Of a stretch of DNA of 12,538 nucleotides, positions 1 through 7,577 are shown piece after piece. The notes under the pieces are model-generated. The model did no database searches. It had not been told where the DNA came from and saw only the letters and a list, made by a program, of their open reading frames with translations. A program made the position numbers and the translations under genes. Positions within the stretch are counted from its first letter, which is position 1, and every line of letters starts with the position of its first letter. This DNA comes from JAGPUQ01 sp050250395 (GTDB taxonomy: Bacteria; Pseudomonadota; Gammaproteobacteria; Pseudomonadales; Porticoccaceae), in contig JBFWOQ010000053.1 in the NCBI GenBank assembly GCA_050250395.1, positions 1 to 12,538 of the forward strand, written 5' to 3'.

Positions 1-645
1 CGGGAAAGGCGGGGGCGCGGTATGTGGGGGTGGGATATGGCGCCGCTGGCTAGGCCGCAGAGTTTCGGCCAACTGCCGTGCGGGCACGCCAGGGCTTGGC
101 GGACCTGAGAAATGGCCGAGCAGCGCCAAGGATTCGCCAGTCACCTGAACCGCCAGGCCAAGGCGAACAGGCTCTGGCTACTCAGTTGGCGCAGCCTTAA
201 GCACTTGGCCAGCAAGGAGTTTGCCATCCAGTCCTGGACCGAACAGGTCACCCGCTTTCCCGCGCGCTATCACATGGCAGTTCCTCGCTGGATTGCCGCC
301 TGCCTCGCGGTGACGCCCAGGTGGGTTCATCGCATCGCCATGCCGCTATCTCCAACCTTTGTCGTCACCTTGTGGCCGGGGAGTTCACGGGAAACACCGC
401 AGCGCAAATCCGGTATATGCGGCTCAAATTCTGGGTCGTTCGGGGTCGAGCGGACCACAGACAAAGTCGCCAGATCCCGGCTCAGCCAGAATTTCCGGCC
501 GTCGCTCAACAGCAAGCGGGCTTCGGTGCATGCTTCCTTCAAGTGACACTCTCGGTGGGGCACGCAGGGTAGTGGCCGGCGTTTTCTCCTTCGCGGGCAT
601 GGGTCAAGTGCCAGCCCGACCTCCGGCGTCACTGGCCCGCTAAGC
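1..645. other. Region with no recognised gene
   Basis: I find no recognisable coding sequence here. The longest open frames (plus strand 112-546, minus strand 327-671) overlap one another. Their translations show no known motif, no hydrophobic pattern and no sensible start with a ribosome binding site. GC is high, so chance open frames are expected. The stretch may be the decayed end of a gene lying to the left, or the leader of the flippase gene. No REP palindrome like those at 9314-11842 is present. I cannot point to a convincing promoter. Confidence 0.5.
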
Positions 646-1929
646 ATGCCCCTGCCCCGCCTAGGCCCCATTGCCCGCAGCAGCGTGCAAACGCTGGCTG
701 TGTACGGGTTACGCCTGGGCGTGCAGGTGGCGCTGTTGCTGCTGTTGGCGCGCTGGCTGGGACCGGCCCACTATGGCGAATTCGCCGGGGTCGCGGCGCT
801 GGCGATGGGCCTGGCCACGCTATCGGGTTTCGGGCTGAACTTTGTCGTGCTGATGGAGTCGGCCAAGTCGGCCGATGCTGGCGCCGAGGTGCTGGAACGG
901 GCAGTGCCGGCAACGCTACTGTCGGCGACGTTGCTGCTGCCGCTGTATCTATGGCTGGCAGTGGTGGTGATTGGTAGCACCGCCGGGCTGGCGAGCCTGA
1001 GCTTGATCGGGCTGAGCGAACTGCTGCTGGTGCCGTTACTCGGGCTGCTGAGCAACCGGCTGCACGGTCTGGGGTATGTCGCCCGTAGCCAGGCACTGGC
1101 GCTGTGGCCCTTGGCGCTGCGGCTGGCCGGGTTGGTGGGCTGCATGACCCTGGCGCCAACCGGCAATCTTGACATTTACGCGCTCGTGCACGCCCTGGGT
1201 GCGCTGGCGGCCTTGGTGTTGGGAGGCGCGCTCGCCGCCGCGCGTGCGCAGTTGCCCCAAAGCCTGCACTGGCCGGAACGCGCCGCGCTGCGCCACGGGG
1301 CGCGCTTTGCCGTAATGAACCTGGCCGCGATGTCTCCCGGCGAACTGGACAAGGCGCTGGCGTTGCGCCTGCTTGGCGCCAGCGGCACCGGCCTGTATGC
1401 CCTGGCCTCGCGCGGCATGGCGGTAGTAACGCTGCCGGTGGTTGCGATGCTGCTGGCGGCGCTGCCGCGACTGATCCGTGGACTGCACCAATCGGACACT
1501 GCGCACAGGCGCCTGCTGCGGGTGGTGCTGTCCCTGTCGGCTTTGTATGGCGTGTCGGCCGCCGTGCTGCTGCATTGGGCAGCGCCGTCACTGCTGGAAT
1601 GGCTGCTCGGCGCGGCTTATGTGGGCATTGGGGCGGTGGTGGCCAAAATTGCCTGGATCGCGCCGTTCATGAGCCTGCGCATCGCCACCGGCGCCACCTT
1701 GTTCGCGCTCAACCGCCCCATGCTGCGCAGCGCCATCGAGGGTGGCGCAGTGGTGCTGCTGACCACACTGGCCCTGACGCTCACCCCCCACTTTGGCCTC
1801 GACGGCCTGGTCTGGGCGGTGCTGCTGAGCGAAGCCGTGATGGCGTTGTTTGGGGTTGTGGCCCTGGCGACGCACTTGCGTGGCCCCTCTCCGTTGCCGG
1901 CGTCAATGCCCCACATCGGCCCCGGATGA
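646..1929 (+). CDS. Wzx-like polysaccharide flippase (MOP superfamily)
   Basis: This 427-residue protein is almost wholly hydrophobic, with about a dozen predicted membrane spans. It reads as an oligosaccharide flippase of the MOP/MVF superfamily, which moves undecaprenyl-linked glycan units from the cytoplasmic to the periplasmic face of the inner membrane. Family-like features are a first span (about 20-38) followed by RWLGPAHYGEFAGV (36-49), and a central DKALALRLLGASGTGLYALA (235-254), matching the 'D-x-lll-g-llg-...-G-x-Y-ala' pattern at the start of the second half of such transporters. The length is normal for the family. The start is the first ATG; no clear Shine-Dalgarno sequence precedes it. 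The gene converges on the minus-strand glycosyltransferase with only 17 bp between their stops. Neighbouring glycosyltransferases support the role; the substrate cannot be deduced. Confidence 0.85.
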   Translation: MPLPRLGPIARSSVQTLAVYGLRLGVQVALLLLLARWLGPAHYGEFAGVAALAMGLATLSGFGLNFVVLMESAKSADAGAEVLERAVPATLLSATLLLPLYLWLAVVVIGSTAGLASLSLIGLSELLLVPLLGLLSNRLHGLGYVARSQALALWPLALRLAGLVGCMTLAPTGNLDIYALVHALGALAALVLGGALAAARAQLPQSLHWPERAALRHGARFAVMNLAAMSPGELDKALALRLLGASGTGLYALASRGMAVVTLPVVAMLLAALPRLIRGLHQSDTAHRRLLRVVLSLSALYGVSAAVLLHWAAPSLLEWLLGAAYVGIGAVVAKIAWIAPFMSLRIATGATLFALNRPMLRSAIEGGAVVLLTTLALTLTPHFGLDGLVWAVLLSEAVMALFGVVALATHLRGPSPLPASMPHIGPG

Positions 1930-1946
1930 CTCCGCACGCCTACTCT

Positions 1947-3062
1947 TCACGTCATCGGCTCGGCAGGCACGGCAGCGAGATAGCGGTCTACTATCGCATC
2001 CAGTTCAAATTCGCTGGCGCGCGCTTTCAATTCCTGGACAGGAACCTGAAAGCGGCCATCAAGACAATTGTGGATGGCCGCTTCCAGGGCCGACGGATCG
2101 TTCATGGGCACTATCTGACCAAACCGGCCATTCCCGAGTATTTCTGCTGGTCCATGCGGGCAATCAGTGGCGATCACCTGGGTGCCGCATGCCATGGCCT
2201 CCACCAACACGTTCCCAAAGCCTTCATAATCCGATGGCAGCACGAGAACCGCCGCATTGCGGATAAGAGGTAGTGCGTTAGGGACAAAGCCGGTCAGGCA
2301 ACAATGCGCCTCCAGGCCACAGACCTCGATGCTGCGTTCGATACTGTTTTTCAGTGGGCCGCTACCGACGATCAACAGCCTTGCGGGCGTGCGCTGGATC
2401 ACCGCCCGAAAGCTCTCAAGCAATAGGTCTACCCGCTTTTCCGCCGACAATCGCCCCACATAAATAATCGTGGGCACTTGGTGGTCCGGCCACGGCCATG
2501 TCGGCACTTCCTGCATGAGTGCGTCGAACTGCGGCGTGACGATGGGGTTGTAGATGACACGGACCTGCGACTTCCTGAGTCGCAAATTCCGCAGCAATTC
2601 ATCGGCGACACCCTGCGAAACAGCAACCACACCATCGGCCCTTGGAACCAGAGCACGCATGGCGCGCAGGACAAGCGCCAGCTTGACCCTTTTCACGCCG
2701 CGCGCGTTGTCTCTTGGCCCTGACAATGACAAGTGCTGCGTAACTACCACGCGCACGCGCCTGAACAGGACAATCCGCAGCAGCACCATCAGACAGGCCA
2801 CATCGTTGGACGTCGTGAAAACAACATCCGGACGGTTTCCGAAAAGAGCGCGTAGCAGACCGAGCGGAAAATACGCAGGACCGGATTTCGCGATTTCGAG
2901 CACAGGCACCGCGGGCGGCAGTTCGCAATGCGTGTCGGCGATGACTTGCCCGGCCACCAGACTGACATCCACACCGCGGACATGCATGGCCTTTGCAAGA
3001 TTGAGTTGAACCCGCTCTAGCCCTCCATGATCCAGTCGACTCAAAAGCAGCCAGACCTTCAT
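1947..3062 (-). CDS. GT4-family glycosyltransferase
   Basis: This is a 371-residue GT-B fold enzyme of family GT4 that transfers a sugar from an activated donor, presumably onto a lipid-linked glycan at the cytoplasmic membrane face. The N-terminal half opens with a beta strand and glycine loop, LSRLDHGGLERV (7-18). The C-terminal donor-binding half begins YVGRLSAEKRVDLLLESF (201-218), with the usual G-R-L-x-x-E-K pattern. IVGSGPLK (231-238) follows, and then the E-x7-E motif, E280 to E288 (YEGFGNVLVEAMACGTQVIA). Length is normal. Its ATG overlaps the stop of the FkbM gene by 4 bp (ATGA), so it is the last gene of a three-gene minus-strand operon. GC is lower than in the plus-strand genes on either side. 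Donor sugar and acceptor are unknown. Confidence 0.9.
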   Translation of the reverse strand: MKVWLLLSRLDHGGLERVQLNLAKAMHVRGVDVSLVAGQVIADTHCELPPAVPVLEIAKSGPAYFPLGLLRALFGNRPDVVFTTSNDVACLMVLLRIVLFRRVRVVVTQHLSLSGPRDNARGVKRVKLALVLRAMRALVPRADGVVAVSQGVADELLRNLRLRKSQVRVIYNPIVTPQFDALMQEVPTWPWPDHQVPTIIYVGRLSAEKRVDLLLESFRAVIQRTPARLLIVGSGPLKNSIERSIEVCGLEAHCCLTGFVPNALPLIRNAAVLVLPSDYEGFGNVLVEAMACGTQVIATDCPHGPAEILGNGRFGQIVPMNDPSALEAAIHNCLDGRFQVPVQELKARASEFELDAIVDRYLAAVPAEPMT

Positions 3063-3961
3063 GGCTCAACCATCACCGGACTTTCGTTGGCCGATCCGGG
3101 CACGCACAGCACGTTCTGGTAGTCCGAGAGAGACCGGGCATTCACCGCGCGCAATCTCCCGTTGCGGCCGATGCTGTGGAATGCATAGCCAAACTGCGCC
3201 AGGTAATCCAGGATATCGGTTTGTCGATAGCCGGCCGCAGTGGCGGACTGATCCTGAATTTCAATGATCAGCAACGGCCGGTAGCGTTCGATCATGTGCT
3301 GTGCGCCCCGCAGGCACGGCAGTTCCGCGCCTTCGATGTCGATTTTTATCAGATCCAGACGGTGAATGGGGTGCTCCTGAAAATAGGCATCCAGCGTCGT
3401 CAGGCGGATGGCCTGAATCGCCGGGCCGTCATTAACGCCGCCATAGAGGCTGCCCAATCCGTGATGCTCTTTACCGGTATAACCTTGTCCACATGAGGCA
3501 AAAATTTCGGCGCTTCCGCAGGTCTCTGCGAGTCCGGACCTGACAACGGTCACCGTTTCGATTGCATTATTGCGAAGGTTCTCCTCCAGAATCTGCGCGA
3601 TTGCATCGATGGGCTCAAACGCGATAACCCGTCCGGCCGCGCCTATCCGTTTGGCAGCCACCAAAGTAATTTCACCGATATTGGCGCCCGCATCAATGAT
3701 CACCATTCCCGGTTGCAATAATTTATCGAACAAGGCCACGATATCGCGGTTGTAATACTCAACCCAGAACATGCGACTTTGCATGTGCTCCGACAGTCGA
3801 AGGTCGATTGACAGATCGCCATCGAAATCATCAACGTGGGCAACACCTTCCGCGCCGATGAAATACCGGCGCAGCAGGCGCTGCGCGAGCAACAGCCGTC
3901 CGCCAAACGACAGCTTTTTCGCGACACGCCTTAACGTCAGAATGGTTTTAATATTCGTCAA
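3059..3961 (-). CDS. FkbM-family SAM-dependent methyltransferase
   Basis: This 300-residue protein is a FkbM-type methyltransferase, a family often found in glycan clusters where it O-methylates sugars. The SAM-binding motif I is VIIDAGANIGEIT (87-99), followed by the acidic ribose-binding region RVIAFEP (111-117). The family's late signature LIKIDIEGAE is at 204-213, and LLIIEI at 230-235. The N-terminal 50 residues are basic and less conserved. I chose a TTG start at 3961: an in-frame stop sits 21 bp upstream, a GAGG (plus-strand complement 3971-3974) lies 9 bp before it, and the next in-frame ATG (residue 60) would remove conserved sequence. The gene lies 21 bp after the methyltransferase stop and overlaps the next gene by 4 bp, giving tight operon coupling. 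Some stretches are near 47% GC, well below the flanking genes. Confidence 0.88.
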   Translation of the reverse strand: MTNIKTILTLRRVAKKLSFGGRLLLAQRLLRRYFIGAEGVAHVDDFDGDLSIDLRLSEHMQSRMFWVEYYNRDIVALFDKLLQPGMVIIDAGANIGEITLVAAKRIGAAGRVIAFEPIDAIAQILEENLRNNAIETVTVVRSGLAETCGSAEIFASCGQGYTGKEHHGLGSLYGGVNDGPAIQAIRLTTLDAYFQEHPIHRLDLIKIDIEGAELPCLRGAQHMIERYRPLLIIEIQDQSATAAGYRQTDILDYLAQFGYAFHSIGRNGRLRAVNARSLSDYQNVLCVPGSANESPVMVEP

Positions 3962-3982
3962 TTTAGCTTGCCTCGATTGCCA

Positions 3983-4870
3983 TCAAATGGTTGATGCGGG
4001 CGGGGTGCCTTCATGCGCTGGAGTCGCTGTTGGTCTCAGAACATAAATATGGCACGCGGAGCCAAGCACGCGGGAAAGCCGGTGGCGCGCCGCCAAGCCC
4101 AGGGAGTCAGCAAGGGCGTTTGCCATCGTATAGAAGAGATGGTTTTTGTCGACCCGCATGACCAAAAAACCATGTCGGCGGAACGTGCGTTTCCACCAGT
4201 ATGAGGAATAGTAGTAGATCTCGGTCAGGGTGACGCCGCGTTCCCCATGACGCATCGGAAATAAAAGGCCAAGCCATTCGCGCGGCGAATTGGGTGTACG
4301 CGGCCTGTTATGTTCATCACGATCAACAGCTGCTTGCCGAATGGGTCGCCGCACACGTGCGTACAGGCGTTTGGCAAGCCAAACATAGTGCGCGGGAATA
4401 CTCCAGAAGCGACACAAACTAGTTGGAAGAATGTGCACCGCCACGCCGTCGCGGGCTAGGACACGGCGCGTTTCGTCGAGAAAGCCTTCGATATCACGCA
4501 CATGCTCAAGCACATTTGAGCTAAAAATAATGTCGGCCGAACCATCTGCCATAGGAATATTGCGGCCGTCATATTCGATGACAGGGTGAATGCGGTCGAG
4601 CCGATAGTGACTACTAGCCAGATCGATCGCGACAACGTGGTAATCAAGCGCTTGAATGGCCTTGGCCTGCTGTCCCGTCCCTGCCCCAATTTCAAGCACA
4701 GTGCGCTGCCGGCCGTCCTTATGGGTCGGTGGTGGAAAGTGCGACAAGGCAGCGTCCAGTTCCCTCGCACGCAGCGCTGCCAGGATGCGCATGTGTTGCG
4801 TGCCGGACCCTGTCAGCATCTGGTCAACGGGTGTGTTTTCGAGTCTCATGACGGCGCTCTTGATGCTCAC
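3983..4870 (-). CDS. Class I SAM-dependent methyltransferase
   Basis: This 295-residue protein has a Methyltransf_11-type Rossmann core. Motif I is VLEIGAGTGQ (58-67), the acidic end of strand 2 is VVAID (79-83), and the motif IV region SADIIFSSNVLEHV (111-124) leads into an RRVLARDGVAVHILPT segment (135-150) typical of the family. The C-terminal third (about 155-290) is longer than the core needs and carries basic and aromatic stretches, perhaps the acceptor-binding part. It heads the minus-strand operon. The assigned start is GTG at 4870 and lacks a clear ribosome binding site; ATG at 4849 (residue 8), preceded by AAGAG, is equally possible. Context suggests methylation of a sugar or lipid-linked glycan, but a quinone- or lipid-type substrate cannot be excluded. 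Local GC falls to about 42% near 4501-4560. Confidence 0.82.
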   Translation of the reverse strand: MSIKSAVMRLENTPVDQMLTGSGTQHMRILAALRARELDAALSHFPPPTHKDGRQRTVLEIGAGTGQQAKAIQALDYHVVAIDLASSHYRLDRIHPVIEYDGRNIPMADGSADIIFSSNVLEHVRDIEGFLDETRRVLARDGVAVHILPTSLCRFWSIPAHYVWLAKRLYARVRRPIRQAAVDRDEHNRPRTPNSPREWLGLLFPMRHGERGVTLTEIYYYSSYWWKRTFRRHGFLVMRVDKNHLFYTMANALADSLGLAARHRLSRVLGSACHIYVLRPTATPAHEGTPPASTI

Positions 4871-5161
4871 AGTTCGGTTCGTTATCTGGCGTCACATCGC
4901 GCTGCAAGGCGTCGGTCGGCTTTCTGCTGCGCGCGCCTGCATGGGCTCGACTCGCCGGGACGGCGCGGACATGCCCCTCGATCGGGGCTACACACCCCAC
5001 GACAGCCCCACGTTCTTGCGGCTTTAACCCCTTCCCTGAGCGCGCGGAGCAGGCTAGATGATAGCATTCGTCTGCGCGCCGCAGTCTGTGGAACAGTTTT
5101 GGGGTAACACTAGTACGCATATGATCATGCTGGGAGATTTGGCTGCATTGGGTCTGCGCGG
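4871..5161. promoter_or_regulatory. Divergent intergenic region
   Basis: This 291-bp stretch separates the minus-strand methyltransferase operon from the plus-strand GT2 gene, so promoters for both directions should lie here. A TATGAT hexamer at 5119-5124 would serve as a -10 box for the plus strand, but nothing at the expected distance resembles a good -35 box. ATGATAGC at 5058-5065 gives TATCAT on the minus strand, again without a convincing -35. I see no riboswitch, no REP palindrome and no gene. The right-hand end is more AT-rich than the centre. Confidence 0.4.
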
Positions 5162-6082
5162 ATGAACCCTGTAATCACCGCCGTCGTGCCGGTTTACCGC
5201 GATGCGCAGCGCGCTGTTGCGGCTGCCGATTCTCTGTTGAGGGCAGCGACGATACCGGTCGAAATCCTGCTGGTCGACGACGGCTCCGGTGACGGCACGG
5301 CCGATCACATCGCCACAAACCTGCCGGCGGGGGCACGGCTGCTTCGGCTCGAACGGAACCTCGGCCGTTCCGGCGCCCGCAATGCCGGGGCGGCGGCGGC
5401 GCAGGGCCACCTTCTCCTGTTTGTGGACTGCGACTGCGTGCCGGCCGATACCGGCTTCATAACCGCGCATCTACGGCGGGTCCAGCAAGGTGCGGTGGCC
5501 AGCACCGGGCCTGTAGTCGGCACCGGGCAGGGGTTCTGGCACGCGTTTCAGGTCGGCTCGTCAACCCGGCGAGCGGCCCTGCATGAACGGGGCGTTCCAT
5601 GCGCCGGTTCGACCCAGAACCTGATGGTGCGGCGGGATTGTTTCGAAGCAATCGGCGGCTTCGACGAAGCCTACCGCGCCTATGGTTTCGAGGACCGCGA
5701 CCTGCTGATACGGCTGGCGGCGCTCGGGCCGATCGCCTGGGCGAACGATGCGGTGATCGAACACCACGACGACCTGGACCTGGCTACCGTGTGCCGCAAG
5801 ATGCGGGAGGGCGGCGCCGGCAGCTCGCGCATCTTTGCCACGCGCCACCCTGAGGCCTATCGGGCGTTGGGCTATGCGGCAGTGGATGCCAAGTTGCATC
5901 CGGCGCGCGCCCGGCTGGCAAAGGCCGGGGCGCCGCTACTGCCGTTTCTCATCGCGACGGTTTCGACCGTGCTGGAGTGGCGCTGGATACCGTTTCCACT
6001 GCGCAGTTTGGCAGTGAGGGCGCTGAACGCTACGAGCTATTTGCTGGGCACGACCGAAGCGGAGGACGTGCAGGGCGGGTGA
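5162..6082 (+). CDS. GT2-family glycosyltransferase
   Basis: This 306-residue enzyme has a GT-A fold of family GT2, an inverting transferase using a nucleotide sugar and a divalent metal. Motifs appear in order: ITAVVPVYRD (5-14); the nucleotide-binding aspartates in EILLVDDGSGDGT (34-46); the NLGRSGARNAG loop (66-76); the metal-binding D-x-D as DCD (89-91) inside LLFVDCDCVPAD; and the acceptor/catalytic region GGFDEAYRAYGFEDRDLLIRL (165-185), where E177-D178 fits the catalytic ED pair. HHDD follows at 201-204. A hydrophobic segment (about 255-275) may be a membrane-associating helix. The ATG has no good Shine-Dalgarno sequence; a GGGAG about 25 bp upstream is too far, and an in-frame stop at 5111 limits extension. 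It likely forms a transcription unit with the next two genes, although 240 bp separate it from the next start. The sugar is not predictable. Confidence 0.9.
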   Translation: MNPVITAVVPVYRDAQRAVAAADSLLRAATIPVEILLVDDGSGDGTADHIATNLPAGARLLRLERNLGRSGARNAGAAAAQGHLLLFVDCDCVPADTGFITAHLRRVQQGAVASTGPVVGTGQGFWHAFQVGSSTRRAALHERGVPCAGSTQNLMVRRDCFEAIGGFDEAYRAYGFEDRDLLIRLAALGPIAWANDAVIEHHDDLDLATVCRKMREGGAGSSRIFATRHPEAYRALGYAAVDAKLHPARARLAKAGAPLLPFLIATVSTVLEWRWIPFPLRSLAVRALNATSYLLGTTEAEDVQGG

Positions 6083-6326
6083 ATCGGGCTTCTGCAAAAG
6101 GGCTGGATTCAGCGCAGTGCAATCCGGGATGATGGGCCAATCGGATTCCCCGTGTCCCGCTGCGCTACATCCGCGCCACCACACTGAAAGGCACAGTTGC
6201 TGCGCCTGGTGATACATGCCGGCGGCCTCCAGCAAGGCGAACCTGGTTTCCATTCTCAGGCGGGGCCTGGTTGACTAACATGCACTGCAATCGCCGAGCT
6301 TGGCGCGCGGATCTTGGGGGAGTTTG
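6083..6326. other. Intergenic region between GT2 and GT4 genes
   Basis: No gene is supported here. The stretch holds two imperfect inverted repeats (6100-6172, listed separately) and, at its right end, the probable ribosome binding site GGGGGAG (6316-6322) for the downstream glycosyltransferase. No convincing promoter is visible, so I cannot say whether the downstream genes are transcribed independently. Confidence 0.4.
6100..6172. repeat. Degenerate REP-like inverted repeats
   Basis: Two successive imperfect palindromes follow the GT2 stop. GGATT (6105-6109) pairs with AATCC (6121-6125) around an AGCGCAGTGC-like core, and GGAT (6143-6146) pairs with ATCC (6169-6172) around a core containing GCTGCGCTAC. 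The GC-rich cores recall the GCTGCGCTTATCC core of the REPs at 9314-11842, but the GTAG head is missing and the stems differ. They could be decayed REPs of another family or a weak terminator; there is no T-run, so an intrinsic terminator is unlikely. Confidence 0.35.
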
Positions 6327-7577
6327 TTGCATAAGAAAGATCAGCGATTTCCATCATCGAAGCTGCGTATTCAGCCGCGCATCCTTATGCCCACCTCCAC
6401 CCTGCCCCGCTGGTCCGGCGACTCAACGCCCCGCTTCGTGCTCGATCTCGCCGCCCAGGTGAGGGGCACCGGAGTGGATGTGCGGGCGCTGGCCCCGGCA
6501 TTCCCCGGTGCCGCCAGTGCAGAGCAGCTCGACGGGGTGGATATCGAGCGCTTTTCTTACGCGCTCCCGGCGGGATTGCAAACCCTGTGCTACGACGGCG
6601 GCATGCTGCCCAATCTGCGCGCCCACCCTCTGCGCTGGGGTCTTGTGCCCGGATTCATGACGGCGGCGCTGCTGGCCATCAGGCGCGCCATCCGCCGCTG
6701 GCAGCCGGATATCGTCCACGCCCACTGGGTGCTGCCGATGGGGCTGGTCGCGGTGCTGGCCGCGCCGCGCCACATTCCGGTAGTGGTGACGGTGCATGGC
6801 AGCGATGTGCTGGACCTGCACGGCGGGGCGCTGGAACGCCTGAAGGCGTTCGTATTGTCCCGCGCCAGCCTGGTGACCTGCAATGGTTCGATCACCAGGG
6901 CGGCGCTGGCCCGACTCGGCGTTCCGGAGGCAAAGATCCGCCAGATCCCAATGGGCGCCGCCGCGCCGGCAGCGGATGCCGCCCACGGCCTGGAGCTTCC
7001 GGCGGACCGCTGCAAACTGCTCTTTGCCGGCCGGCTGTTCAGCGGCAAGGGCCTGGATGATCTGCTCGCCGCGCTGGCGCTGCTGGACGAAACCGACCGA
7101 CCGCTGCTGTTGGTGGCCGGGACCGGCCCGGAGGAGGCGCGCTTCCAGGCGGCGGCGCGCGAACTGGGTATTGGCGACCAGGTGCGGTTCCTCGGCGGTC
7201 TGGAACATCGCCGGTTGCTGGCGCTGATGGGCGCGATGGACGCGGTGGTGGTACCGACGCGCAATACCGAATGGATCGAAGCCCAGGGCCTGGTGGTGGC
7301 CGAGGCCATGCTCGCCGGAACACCGGTGATCGCCACCCGGGGCGGGGGCGCCGAGGACCACATCAGCGACGGCGTCAATGGTCTGCTGGTGCCACCGGCG
7401 GACCCGCAGGCACTGGCGGCGGCCATCGATCGGGTCCGCCAGAACCCCACTCGGGCCACGGCCATGGCGGAAGCCGGGCGCCGCTACGCCGCGGATCATC
7501 TTTCCTGGAGCGCCTGCGCACAGGCATTCGCCGAAGTCTACGGGCAGGTCCTGCCAAAAGCACAAGGGAATACCTGA
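6327..7577 (+). CDS. GT4-family glycosyltransferase
   Basis: This GT-B fold, GT4-family enzyme is about 416 residues long. Numbered from the assigned start, the N-terminal domain has MPTSTLPRWSGDSTP (21-35), DIVHAHW (128-134) and VTVHGSDVLDL (154-164). The donor domain has LLFAGRLFSGKGLDDLL (231-247) and VAGTGPEEAR (263-272). The E-x7-E motif runs from E318 to E326 within EAQGLVVAEAMLAGTPVIA. This order is typical of transferases on undecaprenyl-linked glycans. Start choice: the first ATG (6387) would cut into the first beta strand (RILMPTS). TTG at 6327 lies 4 bp after GGGGGAG and keeps the strand whole; TTG at 6300 is also in frame. The stop overlaps the next ATG by one base (TGATG), indicating translational coupling with the GT-C gene. 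Confidence 0.88.
   Translation: MHKKDQRFPSSKLRIQPRILMPTSTLPRWSGDSTPRFVLDLAAQVRGTGVDVRALAPAFPGAASAEQLDGVDIERFSYALPAGLQTLCYDGGMLPNLRAHPLRWGLVPGFMTAALLAIRRAIRRWQPDIVHAHWVLPMGLVAVLAAPRHIPVVVTVHGSDVLDLHGGALERLKAFVLSRASLVTCNGSITRAALARLGVPEAKIRQIPMGAAAPAADAAHGLELPADRCKLLFAGRLFSGKGLDDLLAALALLDETDRPLLLVAGTGPEEARFQAAARELGIGDQVRFLGGLEHRRLLALMGAMDAVVVPTRNTEWIEAQGLVVAEAMLAGTPVIATRGGGAEDHISDGVNGLLVPPADPQALAAAIDRVRQNPTRATAMAEAGRRYAADHLSWSACAQAFAEVYGQVLPKAQGNT

Noticed and set aside
112..546. 144-codon open frame in the left region
   Set aside because: It has no recognisable domain, no ribosome binding site, and competing open frames in other frames; it could be a gene remnant, but nothing supports that.
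629..1591. 320-codon minus-strand open frame
   Set aside because: It is antisense to the flippase in a GC-rich region; the product is alanine-, proline- and arginine-rich with no motif, while the plus strand gives a clear membrane protein.
7271..7576. N-terminal extension of the GT-C protein
   Set aside because: It reads through the GT4 gene in another frame and gives a low-complexity glycine/arginine-rich peptide. ATG 7577 has a ribosome binding site and is followed directly by the first membrane span.
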